Counted from the first letter of the stretch, positions 1-6,373 are shown. The stretch: 7,150 nt of DNA from a bacterium (GCA_022842225.1 JALHPX010000072.1:1-7150), one strand, 5' to 3'. The notes: a model not told the origin generated them from the letters alone. Made by a program: numbers and translations.

Positions 1-434
1 GCTTGCTTTTCCATTTCCTCTAACGCTTCATAATCCGCCTGGTACTTATCCTGACCCACCCGCTTGCGCTCATCTGCCATTAGTCCCCGCGCACTGGCTG
101 CTACCGAGTAGGCGGGCGCTCGTTTGCGAGCCGATTTTTGTAAAGTCTCGTTGGTATCTTGCAAAAGAGCGTTCTGTCCGATCGGAGGGTTGGGACTTAA
201 GAACAATCGGTTGATCCAACCTTGCTTGTTTTTCCACGCTACCTGCACCCACATTCCCTTCTCATTGAGTGGAGCTACGGTTTCGGCCCGTTTGAGGGTA
301 GCAAGCGACGTAGATTGGGCATTTGCTTCCAATCTTAGCTGCGCCTGCTCCGACTGCACATAGAGTGGATCCCGAGCAAATGCAGCGCCCGATGCGAGAG
401 TTGCTACCAAGAGCAATAGCTGGGAATTACGCAA
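1..434 (-). CDS. Exported SH3-like (SH3b) domain protein, TTG start, 3' end outside window
   Basis: This frame stays open from a TTG at 434 to the window edge, giving 144 residues of an incomplete protein. The first 20 residues form a clear signal peptide: Arg-Asn, a Leu-rich core (QLLLLVATLASG), and an A-A-F-A end before RDPLYVQ. Residues 25-80 read as a bacterial SH3-like fold: YVQ, AQLR near 31-34, a central GMWVQVAW strand and the closing QGWINRLFL, whose G-W pair is typical of SH3_3-type domains. From about residue 105 the sequence becomes polar and probably helical (SARGLMADERKR, then YEALEEMEKQ). The start is chosen because it keeps the signal peptide whole and has AAGGGGG 8 nt upstream; the next ATG, codon 61, would cut the domain. 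The start codon overlaps the cyclase stop by 8 nt, so the genes are probably translationally coupled. Periplasmic location is inferred from the signal peptide. The specific ligand or role is unknown. Confidence 0.8.
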   Translation of the reverse strand, partial: MRNSQLLLLVATLASGAAFARDPLYVQSEQAQLRLEANAQSTSLATLKRAETVAPLNEKGMWVQVAWKNKQGWINRLFLSPNPPIGQNALLQDTNETLQKSARKRAPAYSVAASARGLMADERKRVGQDKYQADYEALEEMEKQ

Positions 435-2562
435 TTTGTTTTCCCCCTTTGGACTGTAAAACTTTGAGCTGTACTTCGCTTAGAAAATCGCCCGCCGCCG
501 CAAGTACCTTAAAAATTTCTACCGCCGCTTTCGCGTCGCCTGCATCCACTGCCTGCCACGCTTGATCGTAGCGCGCGACGACTGGTGCGATGCGTTCCCA
601 TTCCCGCGAGTTTTTTTCGGCGATTGGCTGGTAGATTCTAACATAGCGTTCTTTGCCTTTTACACGCACTTTGTCGACGACTCGGCAGCCAAAATCCGAT
701 TGAATCGCGGCAAAGGTATTCTCGCCGATAAGAATCGGAGCGCCATACTCTTTAGTTAAGCCCTCGATGCGGGAAGCTAAGTTTACGTTGTCGCCGATCA
801 CCGTGTAATCAAGCTTTTTCTCGCTGCCGATATTCCCCACGATACAAGTGCCGGTATTGATGCCGATGCCGTTATCAAAGGTAAAAGTAGTGCCCCACTT
901 TAACTGCAGTTCCGCGAGCGCTGCGCGCATACGAAAGGCGCATTTCACGGCGTCCAGCGCATGCAGCGGATTGGCCAGGGGCGCGCCCCAAAACGCCATC
1001 ACGGCATCGCCGATAAACTTATCGAGTGTGCCTTTTTGCAAGAAGATGGCGTCGGTCATTGCTGCCAGATACTGATTCAAATGCTCAACGACGATTTGAG
1101 GAGGGTGTTTTTCTGATATCGAGGTAAACCCGCGGATATCGGAGAACAAGATCGTGAGCTCGGCCTGGCGTCCTACTTCGGCCTGTGGATCGATTCCCTC
1201 GTCGATAAGCTGGGCCACCACCGTCGGCGCCAAGTACTTAGCGAGCGTGGCTTGAGCGCGTTTTCTTTGGCGAGCTTCCACTATTACCGAGAACAACAAG
1301 CCATCGAGTATGGCCGCCGCAATGGCGAGTATCGGCAGGAAAAGCGGTAACGCGTAGTTCATTTTGTGAAAGACCAAAATGCTCGCGACGAAGTAGCAGA
1401 CAAAGAGCCCCGCTGCGCCAAGCCCCTTTGCCAATAGCCCTCGTCCCATCGTTACGGCGCCGTAGACGAGTAAGAACAGCACACTGGTTAAAATCCATAC
1501 TGTCCAAGCCGAAGGAATGCGTAAAAAATCTTGCTGCAGTAACTGCGATAGCAGTGTCGCTTGCACCATCGATCCCGGATAGGCTGGATGCAGGGAAGTG
1601 GGTTTGAGATCGTAGAGCGCTGCCGCACTGGCACCGACGACAATCGTTTTCCCGGCAAACGTATCCGGCTGCAACGTGAGCTTTTCTAAATCGCTCTCTT
1701 TGCCCGACTGAATGAGGCGCGCATTAGAGAGTACGTGGGCCAGTGGGTATACCTTCGGCTCGGAGTCGGACCGGTAAAAATGAACGGGTAGCTTGCCAGT
1801 ACCATCCAGAGGAATGCGCAGCGGGTTCGAATCACCATCCCAAATCAGCGCCTCGCGCATACTCAGATCGATACGCGGATTCTTCATTCCCATCAACAGC
1901 CCCTTGAGCGCCAGCGAGGGCAATTTCAACCCTTGGTAATCAAAGACCAGTGGCGCCCTGCGCAATACTCCGTCGCGATCCGATGGAAAGGTAACCACAT
2001 GCAACCCCGGTGTCCGCGCCAAGATCGCCGGAGCCGGCTCGGTGAAGTCGCGGTAGCCTTGATTGGTAGCGGCCTCGGAGCCCTGGTATTCCAAACCAAA
2101 TCGATTTCTCCAATCCTGTGGGGCGGGGCGGAAGCGGAGTTCTTCTTCGGTTGGCTCCATAAGCAGGTGCAGCGCGTGCGAAACGGATCGCAAGTTGGAA
2201 GTGCTTTTCGCGAGCCAATCGTCATCCTCGCCGCTCTTGTCCGCCCCGGTAAAAAGCAGGTCAAAGAGCACGGCCTTGGGTGAGCCCAGGGCCAGGAACT
2301 CGAGCAAGTCTTTATAAACCCGTCTGGGGAAGGGCCAGCGGCCGTAGAACTGTTCCAGGCTCTTTAGGCTCGAATCGTCGATATCGATGACGACGACAGA
2401 ATCGGATGCTGGAGTGAGCCGATTGAAGTGGCGAAAGCGCCAATCAGTCGTCCAAGATTCCAAAACGTGCGTCCAAGGTGACTGCAGCAGCAGCGCGAAC
2501 AAAAACATAGCGAGTAAAATGACTGCTGCGCGTCGACCAGTCCCGCTGAAACTGTTTTTCAT
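427..2562 (-). CDS. CHASE2-domain class III adenylate cyclase, membrane-bound
   Basis: The 711-residue protein makes cAMP from ATP at the inner membrane and should respond to a periplasmic signal. Domains in order: a first membrane helix (12-28); a CHASE2 sensor (about 35-345), with VVVIDIDDSSL, GRWPFPR and KAVLFDLLF near its start and GKTIVVGASAA at 304-314; three membrane helices (about 353-371, 377-397, 403-426); a short linker and LAKYLAP; then the cyclase domain (about 465-645). Catalytic residues are intact: metal-binding D475 (FSDIRGFT) and D519 (FIGDAVMAFWGAP), purine-selecting K515, and N594 and R598 in GDNVNLASR. The second purine-contact position is T587, the pattern of class IIIb cyclases. 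Residues 655-700 look like a short TPR-like helical tail. The order sensor, three helices, cyclase is standard for the family. It is the first gene of an operon with the SH3-like gene. The start lacks a well-spaced ribosome binding site: AGGG ends only 2 nt before the ATG. Confidence 0.95.
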   Translation of the reverse strand: MKNSFSGTGRRAAVILLAMFLFALLLQSPWTHVLESWTTDWRFRHFNRLTPASDSVVVIDIDDSSLKSLEQFYGRWPFPRRVYKDLLEFLALGSPKAVLFDLLFTGADKSGEDDDWLAKSTSNLRSVSHALHLLMEPTEEELRFRPAPQDWRNRFGLEYQGSEAATNQGYRDFTEPAPAILARTPGLHVVTFPSDRDGVLRRAPLVFDYQGLKLPSLALKGLLMGMKNPRIDLSMREALIWDGDSNPLRIPLDGTGKLPVHFYRSDSEPKVYPLAHVLSNARLIQSGKESDLEKLTLQPDTFAGKTIVVGASAAALYDLKPTSLHPAYPGSMVQATLLSQLLQQDFLRIPSAWTVWILTSVLFLLVYGAVTMGRGLLAKGLGAAGLFVCYFVASILVFHKMNYALPLFLPILAIAAAILDGLLFSVIVEARQRKRAQATLAKYLAPTVVAQLIDEGIDPQAEVGRQAELTILFSDIRGFTSISEKHPPQIVVEHLNQYLAAMTDAIFLQKGTLDKFIGDAVMAFWGAPLANPLHALDAVKCAFRMRAALAELQLKWGTTFTFDNGIGINTGTCIVGNIGSEKKLDYTVIGDNVNLASRIEGLTKEYGAPILIGENTFAAIQSDFGCRVVDKVRVKGKERYVRIYQPIAEKNSREWERIAPVVARYDQAWQAVDAGDAKAAVEIFKVLAAAGDFLSEVQLKVLQSKGGKQIA
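443..449 (-). promoter_or_regulatory. Ribosome binding site deciding the TTG start of the SH3-like gene
   Basis: AAGGGGG on the minus strand lies 8 nt before the TTG at 434, inside the last codons of the cyclase gene. It supports the TTG start and coupled translation of the two genes. Confidence 0.6.
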
Positions 2563-2568
2563 TTCCCT

Positions 2569-2598
2569 AGTTTAGCTGCAAGTGACGAAAAGTGTCGC
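2569..2598 (-). promoter_or_regulatory. Candidate promoter of the cyclase operon, possibly leaderless
   Basis: On the minus strand, GCGACA (2598-2593) and TAAACT (2574-2569) are separated by 18 bp; each matches the sigma-70 consensus at 4 of 6 positions. Only 6 nt separate the -10-like hexamer from the ATG at 2562, so transcription would start at or next to the start codon. The -35-like element lies inside the left 17-bp repeat. Weak matches; tentative. Confidence 0.3.
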
Positions 2599-2639
2599 TA
2601 AGTTCTCAATTCCATTTGGCTTTGACGCAAAATGTCTCT
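2583..2639 (+). repeat. Two 17-bp direct repeats 40 bp apart in the divergent intergenic region (operator-like)
   Basis: Copy 1 (2583-2599, tgacgaaaagtgtcgct) and copy 2 (2623-2639, tgacgcaaaatgtctct) match at 14 of 17 positions. Each contains GAC-N7-GTC, a small dyad of the kind a dimeric regulator could read. The copies are in the same orientation, about four helical turns apart. Copy 1 covers the candidate -35 of the cyclase promoter and copy 2 abuts the candidate -35 of the YcaO-like gene. A partial inverted match (TGACAAAAAC on the minus strand) lies at 2641-2650. A regulatory role is inferred from position and repetition only. Confidence 0.45.
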
Positions 2640-2667
2640 TGTTTTTGTCAGCGAATTTCTCTAATAA
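2639..2667 (+). promoter_or_regulatory. Candidate promoter of the YcaO-like gene
   Basis: TTGTTT (2639-2644) and TAATAA (2662-2667) are separated by exactly 17 bp, in the most AT-rich part of the intergenic region. Transcription would begin near 2674, about 40 nt before the ATG at 2713. The -35 element overlaps the last base of the right 17-bp repeat, so a protein bound there could affect polymerase. Confidence 0.45.
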
Positions 2668-2712
2668 TCCGACTCCAAAAAAATTTGAATTCGCAGAAAA
2701 CGGAGTGGGTGG

Positions 2713-4056
2713 ATGTGGTTGTTCGGTAATAGAAAGCTAGAGCTTTCAAACGCGGAGTTGCGCCCTTATGTCCTCAAGTTAAAAGAGGGCTATTTAATTG
2801 GGCTGGCCTATCTACCATCGATCGCAAGTCCTTGCGTCGGTTGCATCCAAAAATGGTTGCTCGATCGCCAGATCCCATCGACGGAAATAGATATCGAGGA
2901 CTTTAAGCTCCGAGAAGATCTCTTCAAGAAATTAGCGGAAGAATCCAATCCCCATATTTGCTACGAAGTCAGTGCCGATGGCACTGAGACGCGACTCGAA
3001 AACTGCATATTCCCTCATCCGAGCTGCGATTGTCAGAAAGAAAACCACCAGCTGCCACCGAACTTCTCGTGGAATTTAAGCTTCGCCTTTTCGCCACTCA
3101 CGCAAATCAAATGCGTGCGCTACACAACTCCGATGGGCCACCTCTGGCTGACGAGTGTGAACGGTAAAGCCGTCGAATCGGGCCAGTCCATTCGCACGTA
3201 TGGCACGGGGGTGAGTAAAGAAGATTCTCGCAAGCGCGCTATCGAAGAGTGGTTAAAGAAGGCATCGCTGTCTGATTTTCAGTTTATGCATCTGCCCAAG
3301 CGTCCGATTCCCGCTGAATCGTTTCAGAACTTGGGGGCCACACAAATTCGCTTAGAAGATCCTCTGCTCTTGGGAAATGGAGCGGGTGCGGATTACTCCA
3401 AGGCCACCTTACAAGCTATGTACGATCTAACGAAGAAGCGCACACTCGAGCGCTATTCGAATAATCTCAAGAATCCAATCCTGGTGGTGGGTTCGCATGC
3501 TTGGTTGAGAAACCGCATGCCGTTCTTCATGCTTCAGGAATACGACTGGTATATCCTGTTCTACCCAAACTCGTCGCCTTGCTGGGTGGTGGGAATGGCT
3601 GGATTTAGTCGATTGCATTCCGATGCCAAGCCTATCTTCGTCTTTGATTCGCATCCGAATATTGAAACGGCGTTAGATGGCGTGATTGGAAAAACGCTGG
3701 AAGCTTGCCGCCCCGATTTCGACGGTAATTCCAAGCCGATTGCTCCAGTTTCAGATTCCGAGGAGTCGGAGCGCGCTCGCCAGAAAAATCTCTGGTGGAC
3801 ACACTGGATTTATCGCTGCTCTAAAATCAGCTTAAAGGAACTCCAAAGCATGGAGTCGTACACCGAAGATCTCGAGCTGTGGCGTAGTTACTATCGCGAC
3901 GGCCAACCGGGTGTGTCATTGGTCCCAGGTAATACGACGGCGTATCCGCGTAAGTTGGTCAGTCTGGTCCAAGCGCGCTTGCACGAAGCAAAAGCTCCAG
4001 CACCCAAAGTATTTGGAATCGGAACTTCGCGAGATTTTCAGGCGAACTGGAATTAG
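2713..4056 (+). CDS. YcaO/SagD-like protein with N-terminal Cys cluster; degenerate TOMM cyclodehydratase homologue
   Basis: This 447-residue protein has no obvious membrane segment. The ATG has GGAG 7 nt upstream. Residues 25-107 resemble the N-terminal part of SagD-type azole cyclodehydratases: PCVGC (C41, C44) followed by HPSCDC (C105, C107), a probable zinc site. Residues 126-185 follow the opening of YcaO domains: SPLT, then YGTGVSKEDSRKRAIEEWLKK where active enzymes have GKG...A..sAl.E..ER. Residues 221-245 (GNGAGAD, then ATLQAMYDLTKKR) resemble the NG...EAi..Al.EL.ER motif, and 309-333 (ending GKTLEACR) the AL.E..Q motif. Several expected ATP-site residues differ: Lys to T165, second Glu to K182, Gln to R333. 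The stretch between the first two motifs is only about 43 residues, shorter than usual. I infer a YcaO-fold protein that has lost or changed ATP-dependent cyclodehydration. No TOMM precursor, SagB-type dehydrogenase or transporter lies in the window. The assignment rests on motif memory, not a search. Confidence 0.5.
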   Translation: MWLFGNRKLELSNAELRPYVLKLKEGYLIGLAYLPSIASPCVGCIQKWLLDRQIPSTEIDIEDFKLREDLFKKLAEESNPHICYEVSADGTETRLENCIFPHPSCDCQKENHQLPPNFSWNLSFAFSPLTQIKCVRYTTPMGHLWLTSVNGKAVESGQSIRTYGTGVSKEDSRKRAIEEWLKKASLSDFQFMHLPKRPIPAESFQNLGATQIRLEDPLLLGNGAGADYSKATLQAMYDLTKKRTLERYSNNLKNPILVVGSHAWLRNRMPFFMLQEYDWYILFYPNSSPCWVVGMAGFSRLHSDAKPIFVFDSHPNIETALDGVIGKTLEACRPDFDGNSKPIAPVSDSEESERARQKNLWWTHWIYRCSKISLKELQSMESYTEDLELWRSYYRDGQPGVSLVPGNTTAYPRKLVSLVQARLHEAKAPAPKVFGIGTSRDFQANWN

Positions 4057-4065
4057 CTCAACTAA

Positions 4066-5310
4066 CTAAGTGATTTGCGCATCCGGATAGATGTTGCGCA
4101 GCCAATCGAGAATCTCGACGCGAATCGCTGGGCGAGTAAAGCGCTTCATGACATCTTGATATGCCGTCTTGCCCAGGGCATCGATGCGGTCGGGGCGAAC
4201 GTAGAGTTCCCATAATATTCTAGAGAGCTCGCCGGCATTATCGGGTTCGGCGAGTAGTCCATTGTAGCCATGACGAACGATGTCGGTCACACCGCCGCAG
4301 GCGTAGGCCACGCTGGGGAGTCCGCAGGCCGCTGCTTCCAAATACACAATTCCAAAACCCTCTCCGCGCCAACGCCCTTCCCATTTGCCGAACCGCGAAG
4401 GCATCACATAGATGTCGCATTCGCGGTAGATGGGAATGAGTTCCGAGCGGTGACGCACGGGCGGTAAAAAGTGCACATGGTCTTTGAGCTGTTTGCGTTC
4501 CGCCAGCTCCCGCAATCGCGGCAAGTCGCCGCCATCGCCCACAATCCAATATTCAAATGGCAACATCCCTTCCGACATCAAGATCCGGTGGAGCGCTTCA
4601 ATCACATGATCTTGGCCCTTATAGCGTTCCTCTTTGCTCAAGCGCGAAACCGTCAGCAGACGCAGTTTACGTGGCGTCGATCTTTGGGCACGGGGGCGAG
4701 GAGCGGGAACTTTTTCAAACTCTGAAGGCAGGCGTGGATGAACCACCTGGATTTGCGAAGCAGGGTAGCCGCGCTTTTGCAAAATCTGTCGCGTCCAGTC
4801 GCTGATCGTGAGAATGCGATCGCTTTGGGAGAGCGCGTACTCTTCTATCCATCGCAAGTCTCCCCAGGCTTCAATGCCATAAGTGCAGGTCACATATGGA
4901 ATCCCGGTTCGCATGCTCAGGAGACAGACCATCGGCGCTAAGTGCACGTGGCCGCAGACCAAATGCGAGGGCCGCGCGCGCTCGATTTGTTTCATCGCTG
5001 CATTCCATAAGCCTTTGGAGAAACGGTTTTCCAATTTCGCCATCAGGCCTTTTTTGCGGAACGGCACGGTGCTGTAACCGTATTCTTTTTCTGTAAGCTG
5101 CGCCCCGGCCCTGCGAATGGGCAAAACGGCGGTGATTTGGGATCCGCCCAGCAGGTGGGAGAGGTCGGTCTCCAGGTCATCTAAGTAGTATTCAATGCCC
5201 CCAAACTGGTCGAAGAGACTTCCATTTTGAATAAACAAAAGCCGCGCCAGTCCTCCGGCAGCGGCTCCTAACGAGGTCTCAAGCGTGTTCGTCATCGTCT
5301 GTTCGGGCAT
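4066..5310 (-). CDS. GT4-family (GT-B fold) glycosyltransferase
   Basis: This 414-residue protein probably transfers a sugar from a nucleotide donor during synthesis of a surface polysaccharide or lipopolysaccharide at the cytoplasmic face of the membrane. The N-terminal acceptor domain runs from RLLFIQNG (23-30) with FGGIEYYL (36-43), through CGHVHLAP (119-126) and YGIEAWGD (144-151). The C-terminal donor domain starts near 215 with LLTVSRLSKEERYKGQD, then WIVGDGGDLPRL (255-266) and FLPPV (281-285). It ends with RGEGFGIVYLEAAACG, holding the E317-x7-E325 pair of retaining GT4 enzymes, followed by GLPSVAYACGG. Length and motif order are normal for the family. Donor and acceptor cannot be read from sequence. 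It stands alone, convergent with the YcaO-like gene (9-bp gap, no terminator visible) and divergent from the methyltransferase. No ribosome binding site precedes either ATG 5310 or the next in-frame ATG at 5295; 5310 is preferred because of the adjacent -10-like site. Confidence 0.9.
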   Translation of the reverse strand: MPEQTMTNTLETSLGAAAGGLARLLFIQNGSLFDQFGGIEYYLDDLETDLSHLLGGSQITAVLPIRRAGAQLTEKEYGYSTVPFRKKGLMAKLENRFSKGLWNAAMKQIERARPSHLVCGHVHLAPMVCLLSMRTGIPYVTCTYGIEAWGDLRWIEEYALSQSDRILTISDWTRQILQKRGYPASQIQVVHPRLPSEFEKVPAPRPRAQRSTPRKLRLLTVSRLSKEERYKGQDHVIEALHRILMSEGMLPFEYWIVGDGGDLPRLRELAERKQLKDHVHFLPPVRHRSELIPIYRECDIYVMPSRFGKWEGRWRGEGFGIVYLEAAACGLPSVAYACGGVTDIVRHGYNGLLAEPDNAGELSRILWELYVRPDRIDALGKTAYQDVMKRFTRPAIRVEILDWLRNIYPDAQIT

Positions 5311-5316
5311 GGGCTT

Positions 5317-5322
5317 ATTCTA
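5317..5322 (-). promoter_or_regulatory. Candidate -10 element of the glycosyltransferase gene (leaderless arrangement)
   Basis: TAGAAT (5 of 6 to TATAAT) lies on the minus strand 6 nt before the ATG at 5310. No good -35 hexamer is visible 16-18 bp further up. If used, the transcript would begin at the start codon, which fits the lack of a ribosome binding site. Confidence 0.35.
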
Positions 5323-5442
5323 TAGCTGGTTACAACATTGGACCAGAGTTCCATTCTGAGACTGAGATGGGTTTGCCGGAGAGCAGCATTAGCCTCAAAA
5401 CTCCACCTCGCTTCGGCATCAGTTTTGCTTTTAGTAGCTCCT

Positions 5443-5562
5443 GTGAACCAGTTTCAGAAACAAACCGCCCCCGTTCGAAACAACCTCCGCTCCGAGCTTT
5501 GGGTCATGCTTCCCATTTTGGGATCGATCCTGGCTCTGTGTCTGATGGCGAGTTTCCTCTAG
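5443..5562 (+). CDS. Possible 39-residue single-pass membrane peptide
   Basis: From a GTG at 5443, this frame encodes a basic, polar N-terminus (MNQFQKQTAPVRNNLRSE) followed by a strongly hydrophobic stretch (LWVMLPILGSILALCLMASF) and a stop, 19 nt before the methyltransferase ATG. That fits a tiny membrane peptide with its N-terminus in the cytoplasm. The frame is also open upstream to a TTG at 5338, which would give 74 residues. Neither start has a ribosome binding site, so the call is weak. It may be a chance frame or a gene remnant. Nothing else coding is visible in the 271-bp gap 5311-5581, which otherwise holds only the two candidate -10 elements and a short CTGAGA tandem repeat at about 5356-5367. 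Confidence 0.25.
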   Translation: MNQFQKQTAPVRNNLRSELWVMLPILGSILALCLMASFL

Positions 5563-5568
5563 ATCTGC

Positions 5569-5574
5569 TTTAAT
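5569..5574 (+). promoter_or_regulatory. Candidate -10 element of the methyltransferase gene
   Basis: TTTAAT (5 of 6 to TATAAT) lies 7 nt before the ATG at 5582. The -35 region is poor (TGGCGA at 17 bp spacing). With no ribosome binding site before the ATG, this could give a leaderless transcript. Confidence 0.3.
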
Positions 5575-5581
5575 CCGGACC

Positions 5582-6193
5582 ATGTTTGATGACTTCAAAT
5601 ACAAAGAGCCCGATCCCAATGCGAAGCCCGCTGGTGAAAAGTGGAATTTAAAGTACCAGCAAAAAGAGTTCCTCTACGGCCGTGAGCCGATGTTGGCGCT
5701 AAAGAATCTGCTGCCTGAATTAAGACCCGGCAAAGTGATTGAGATTGGAATGGGTGAAGGGCGCAACGCCGTGTACTTGGCCCAGAAGGGGTTCACCGTC
5801 GACGGCATCGACGCCTCCAGCGTTGCCATCGAGCGGGCTAAGAAACTCGCGCAGGAAAAAGGCGTTGCGGTCGAAGCCAAGGTTCAGAACCTCGATTTCT
5901 TTCTCATGCCGCTCATGAAATTTGACAGTGTGGTGATGGGCTATTTTCGCCCTCAACCGCGGTTTTTCTCGGAAGTCCGTCGCGGACTCGTGGCGGGGGG
6001 AACCTTTCTCCTAGAGGCTTACACAACGGAACATGTCCGGGCCCATCCGAATGCAGGAATTGAATTAGAGGAATGCTATAAGCCGAACGAAATCCTGTCG
6101 CACCTAAAGGATTTTCACATTCTTTACTACCGCGAATTGCTGGACGGGGACGCTCATACTGTCCAAGTCTTGGCTCGGAAGAACAAGGCCTGA
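5582..6193 (+). CDS. Class I SAM-dependent methyltransferase (TehB/Methyltransf_25-like)
   Basis: This 203-residue soluble enzyme should transfer a methyl group from S-adenosylmethionine. The N-terminal part has the WNLKYQQKEFLYGREP signature (21-36) seen in a group of small methyltransferases often annotated as TehB-like. The Rossmann core follows: motif I VIEIGMGEGRNA (52-63), the acidic residue after strand 2 in VDGIDAS (D77), NLDFF around D105, and strand 4 FDSVVMGYF (114-122). After that come LVAGGTFLLEAY (136-147) and a C-terminal sheet with LYYRELLDG and HTVQVLARK. Length is normal for the family. The substrate is not readable from sequence; TehB-like does not prove a role in tellurite resistance. 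The ATG lacks a convincing ribosome binding site. The last 90 bp overlap a convergent small gene on the other strand. Confidence 0.88.
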   Translation: MFDDFKYKEPDPNAKPAGEKWNLKYQQKEFLYGREPMLALKNLLPELRPGKVIEIGMGEGRNAVYLAQKGFTVDGIDASSVAIERAKKLAQEKGVAVEAKVQNLDFFLMPLMKFDSVVMGYFRPQPRFFSEVRRGLVAGGTFLLEAYTTEHVRAHPNAGIELEECYKPNEILSHLKDFHILYYRELLDGDAHTVQVLARKNKA

Positions 6194-6346
6194 GTTCTCG
6201 GAGTATTGCACGGTTCCGGAAGTGTCGGTGTGGCCGCTCTTCGGAATCGCTAGCAGTGCCAGAAACAGCAGCACCAAAAATACCACCGTCCCGTACCCCC
6301 ACTCGGAGCGCAGTCCGGTTCTCTTATTCTCTTTTTCGGATTTCAT
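6104..6346 (-). CDS. Small single-pass membrane protein of unknown function, downstream of fabG
   Basis: The 80-residue product starts with a charged, basic segment (MKSEKENKRTGLRSEWGYG), then a membrane helix at about 20-35 (TVVFLVLLFLALLAIP) and a polar tail of about 45 residues. By the positive-inside rule the N-terminus is cytoplasmic and the tail periplasmic. I do not recognise the family. It lies 45 nt after the fabG stop on the same strand and is probably cotranscribed. Its last 30 codons overlap the end of the methyltransferase gene antisense, so the exact C-terminus should be treated with care. A GGGA lies 8 nt before the ATG, within a hairpin arm. The charge pattern and a real-looking helix outside the overlap argue against chance. 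Confidence 0.55.
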   Translation of the reverse strand: MKSEKENKRTGLRSEWGYGTVVFLVLLFLALLAIPKSGHTDTSGTVQYSENSGLVLPSQDLDSMSVPVQQFAVVKNVKIL

Positions 6347-6350
6347 TTTT

Positions 6351-6372
6351 GCCGTCCCATTACTAGGACGGC
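6351..6372 (-). promoter_or_regulatory. Perfect 7-bp hairpin before the small membrane gene, covering its ribosome binding site
   Basis: GCCGTCC (6351-6357) pairs with GGACGGC (6366-6372) around an 8-nt loop. Neither strand has a T-run after it, so it is not a standard terminator. On the minus-strand RNA its 3' arm contains the GGGA-type ribosome binding site of the small gene and ends 4 nt before the ATG. It could limit translation or stabilise the end of the fabG message. Confidence 0.4.
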
Positions 6373-6373
6373 T

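Noticed and set aside
1926..2283. Overlapping frames of about 90-116 residues on both strands
   Set aside because: They are shadows of the cyclase CHASE2 coding region, rich in Arg, Pro and Trp, with no domain-like pattern.
2387..2575. 62-residue Ser/Thr/Cys-containing frame on the plus strand just upstream of the YcaO-like gene, considered as a TOMM precursor peptide
   Set aside because: It is antisense to the cyclase N-terminal coding region, has no clear leader and core layout, and ends before the candidate promoter of the YcaO-like gene.
5311..5581. Riboswitch or small RNA in the divergent gap
   Set aside because: No long paired structure or recognised motif; only a short TCCCA-TTT-TGGGA inverted repeat near 5510-5522.
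5913..6302. 129-residue minus-strand frame across the methyltransferase 3' end
   Set aside because: Mostly antisense to a well-supported methyltransferase, with low-complexity Arg/Pro/Ser composition; the 80-residue frame in the same area is far more protein-like.
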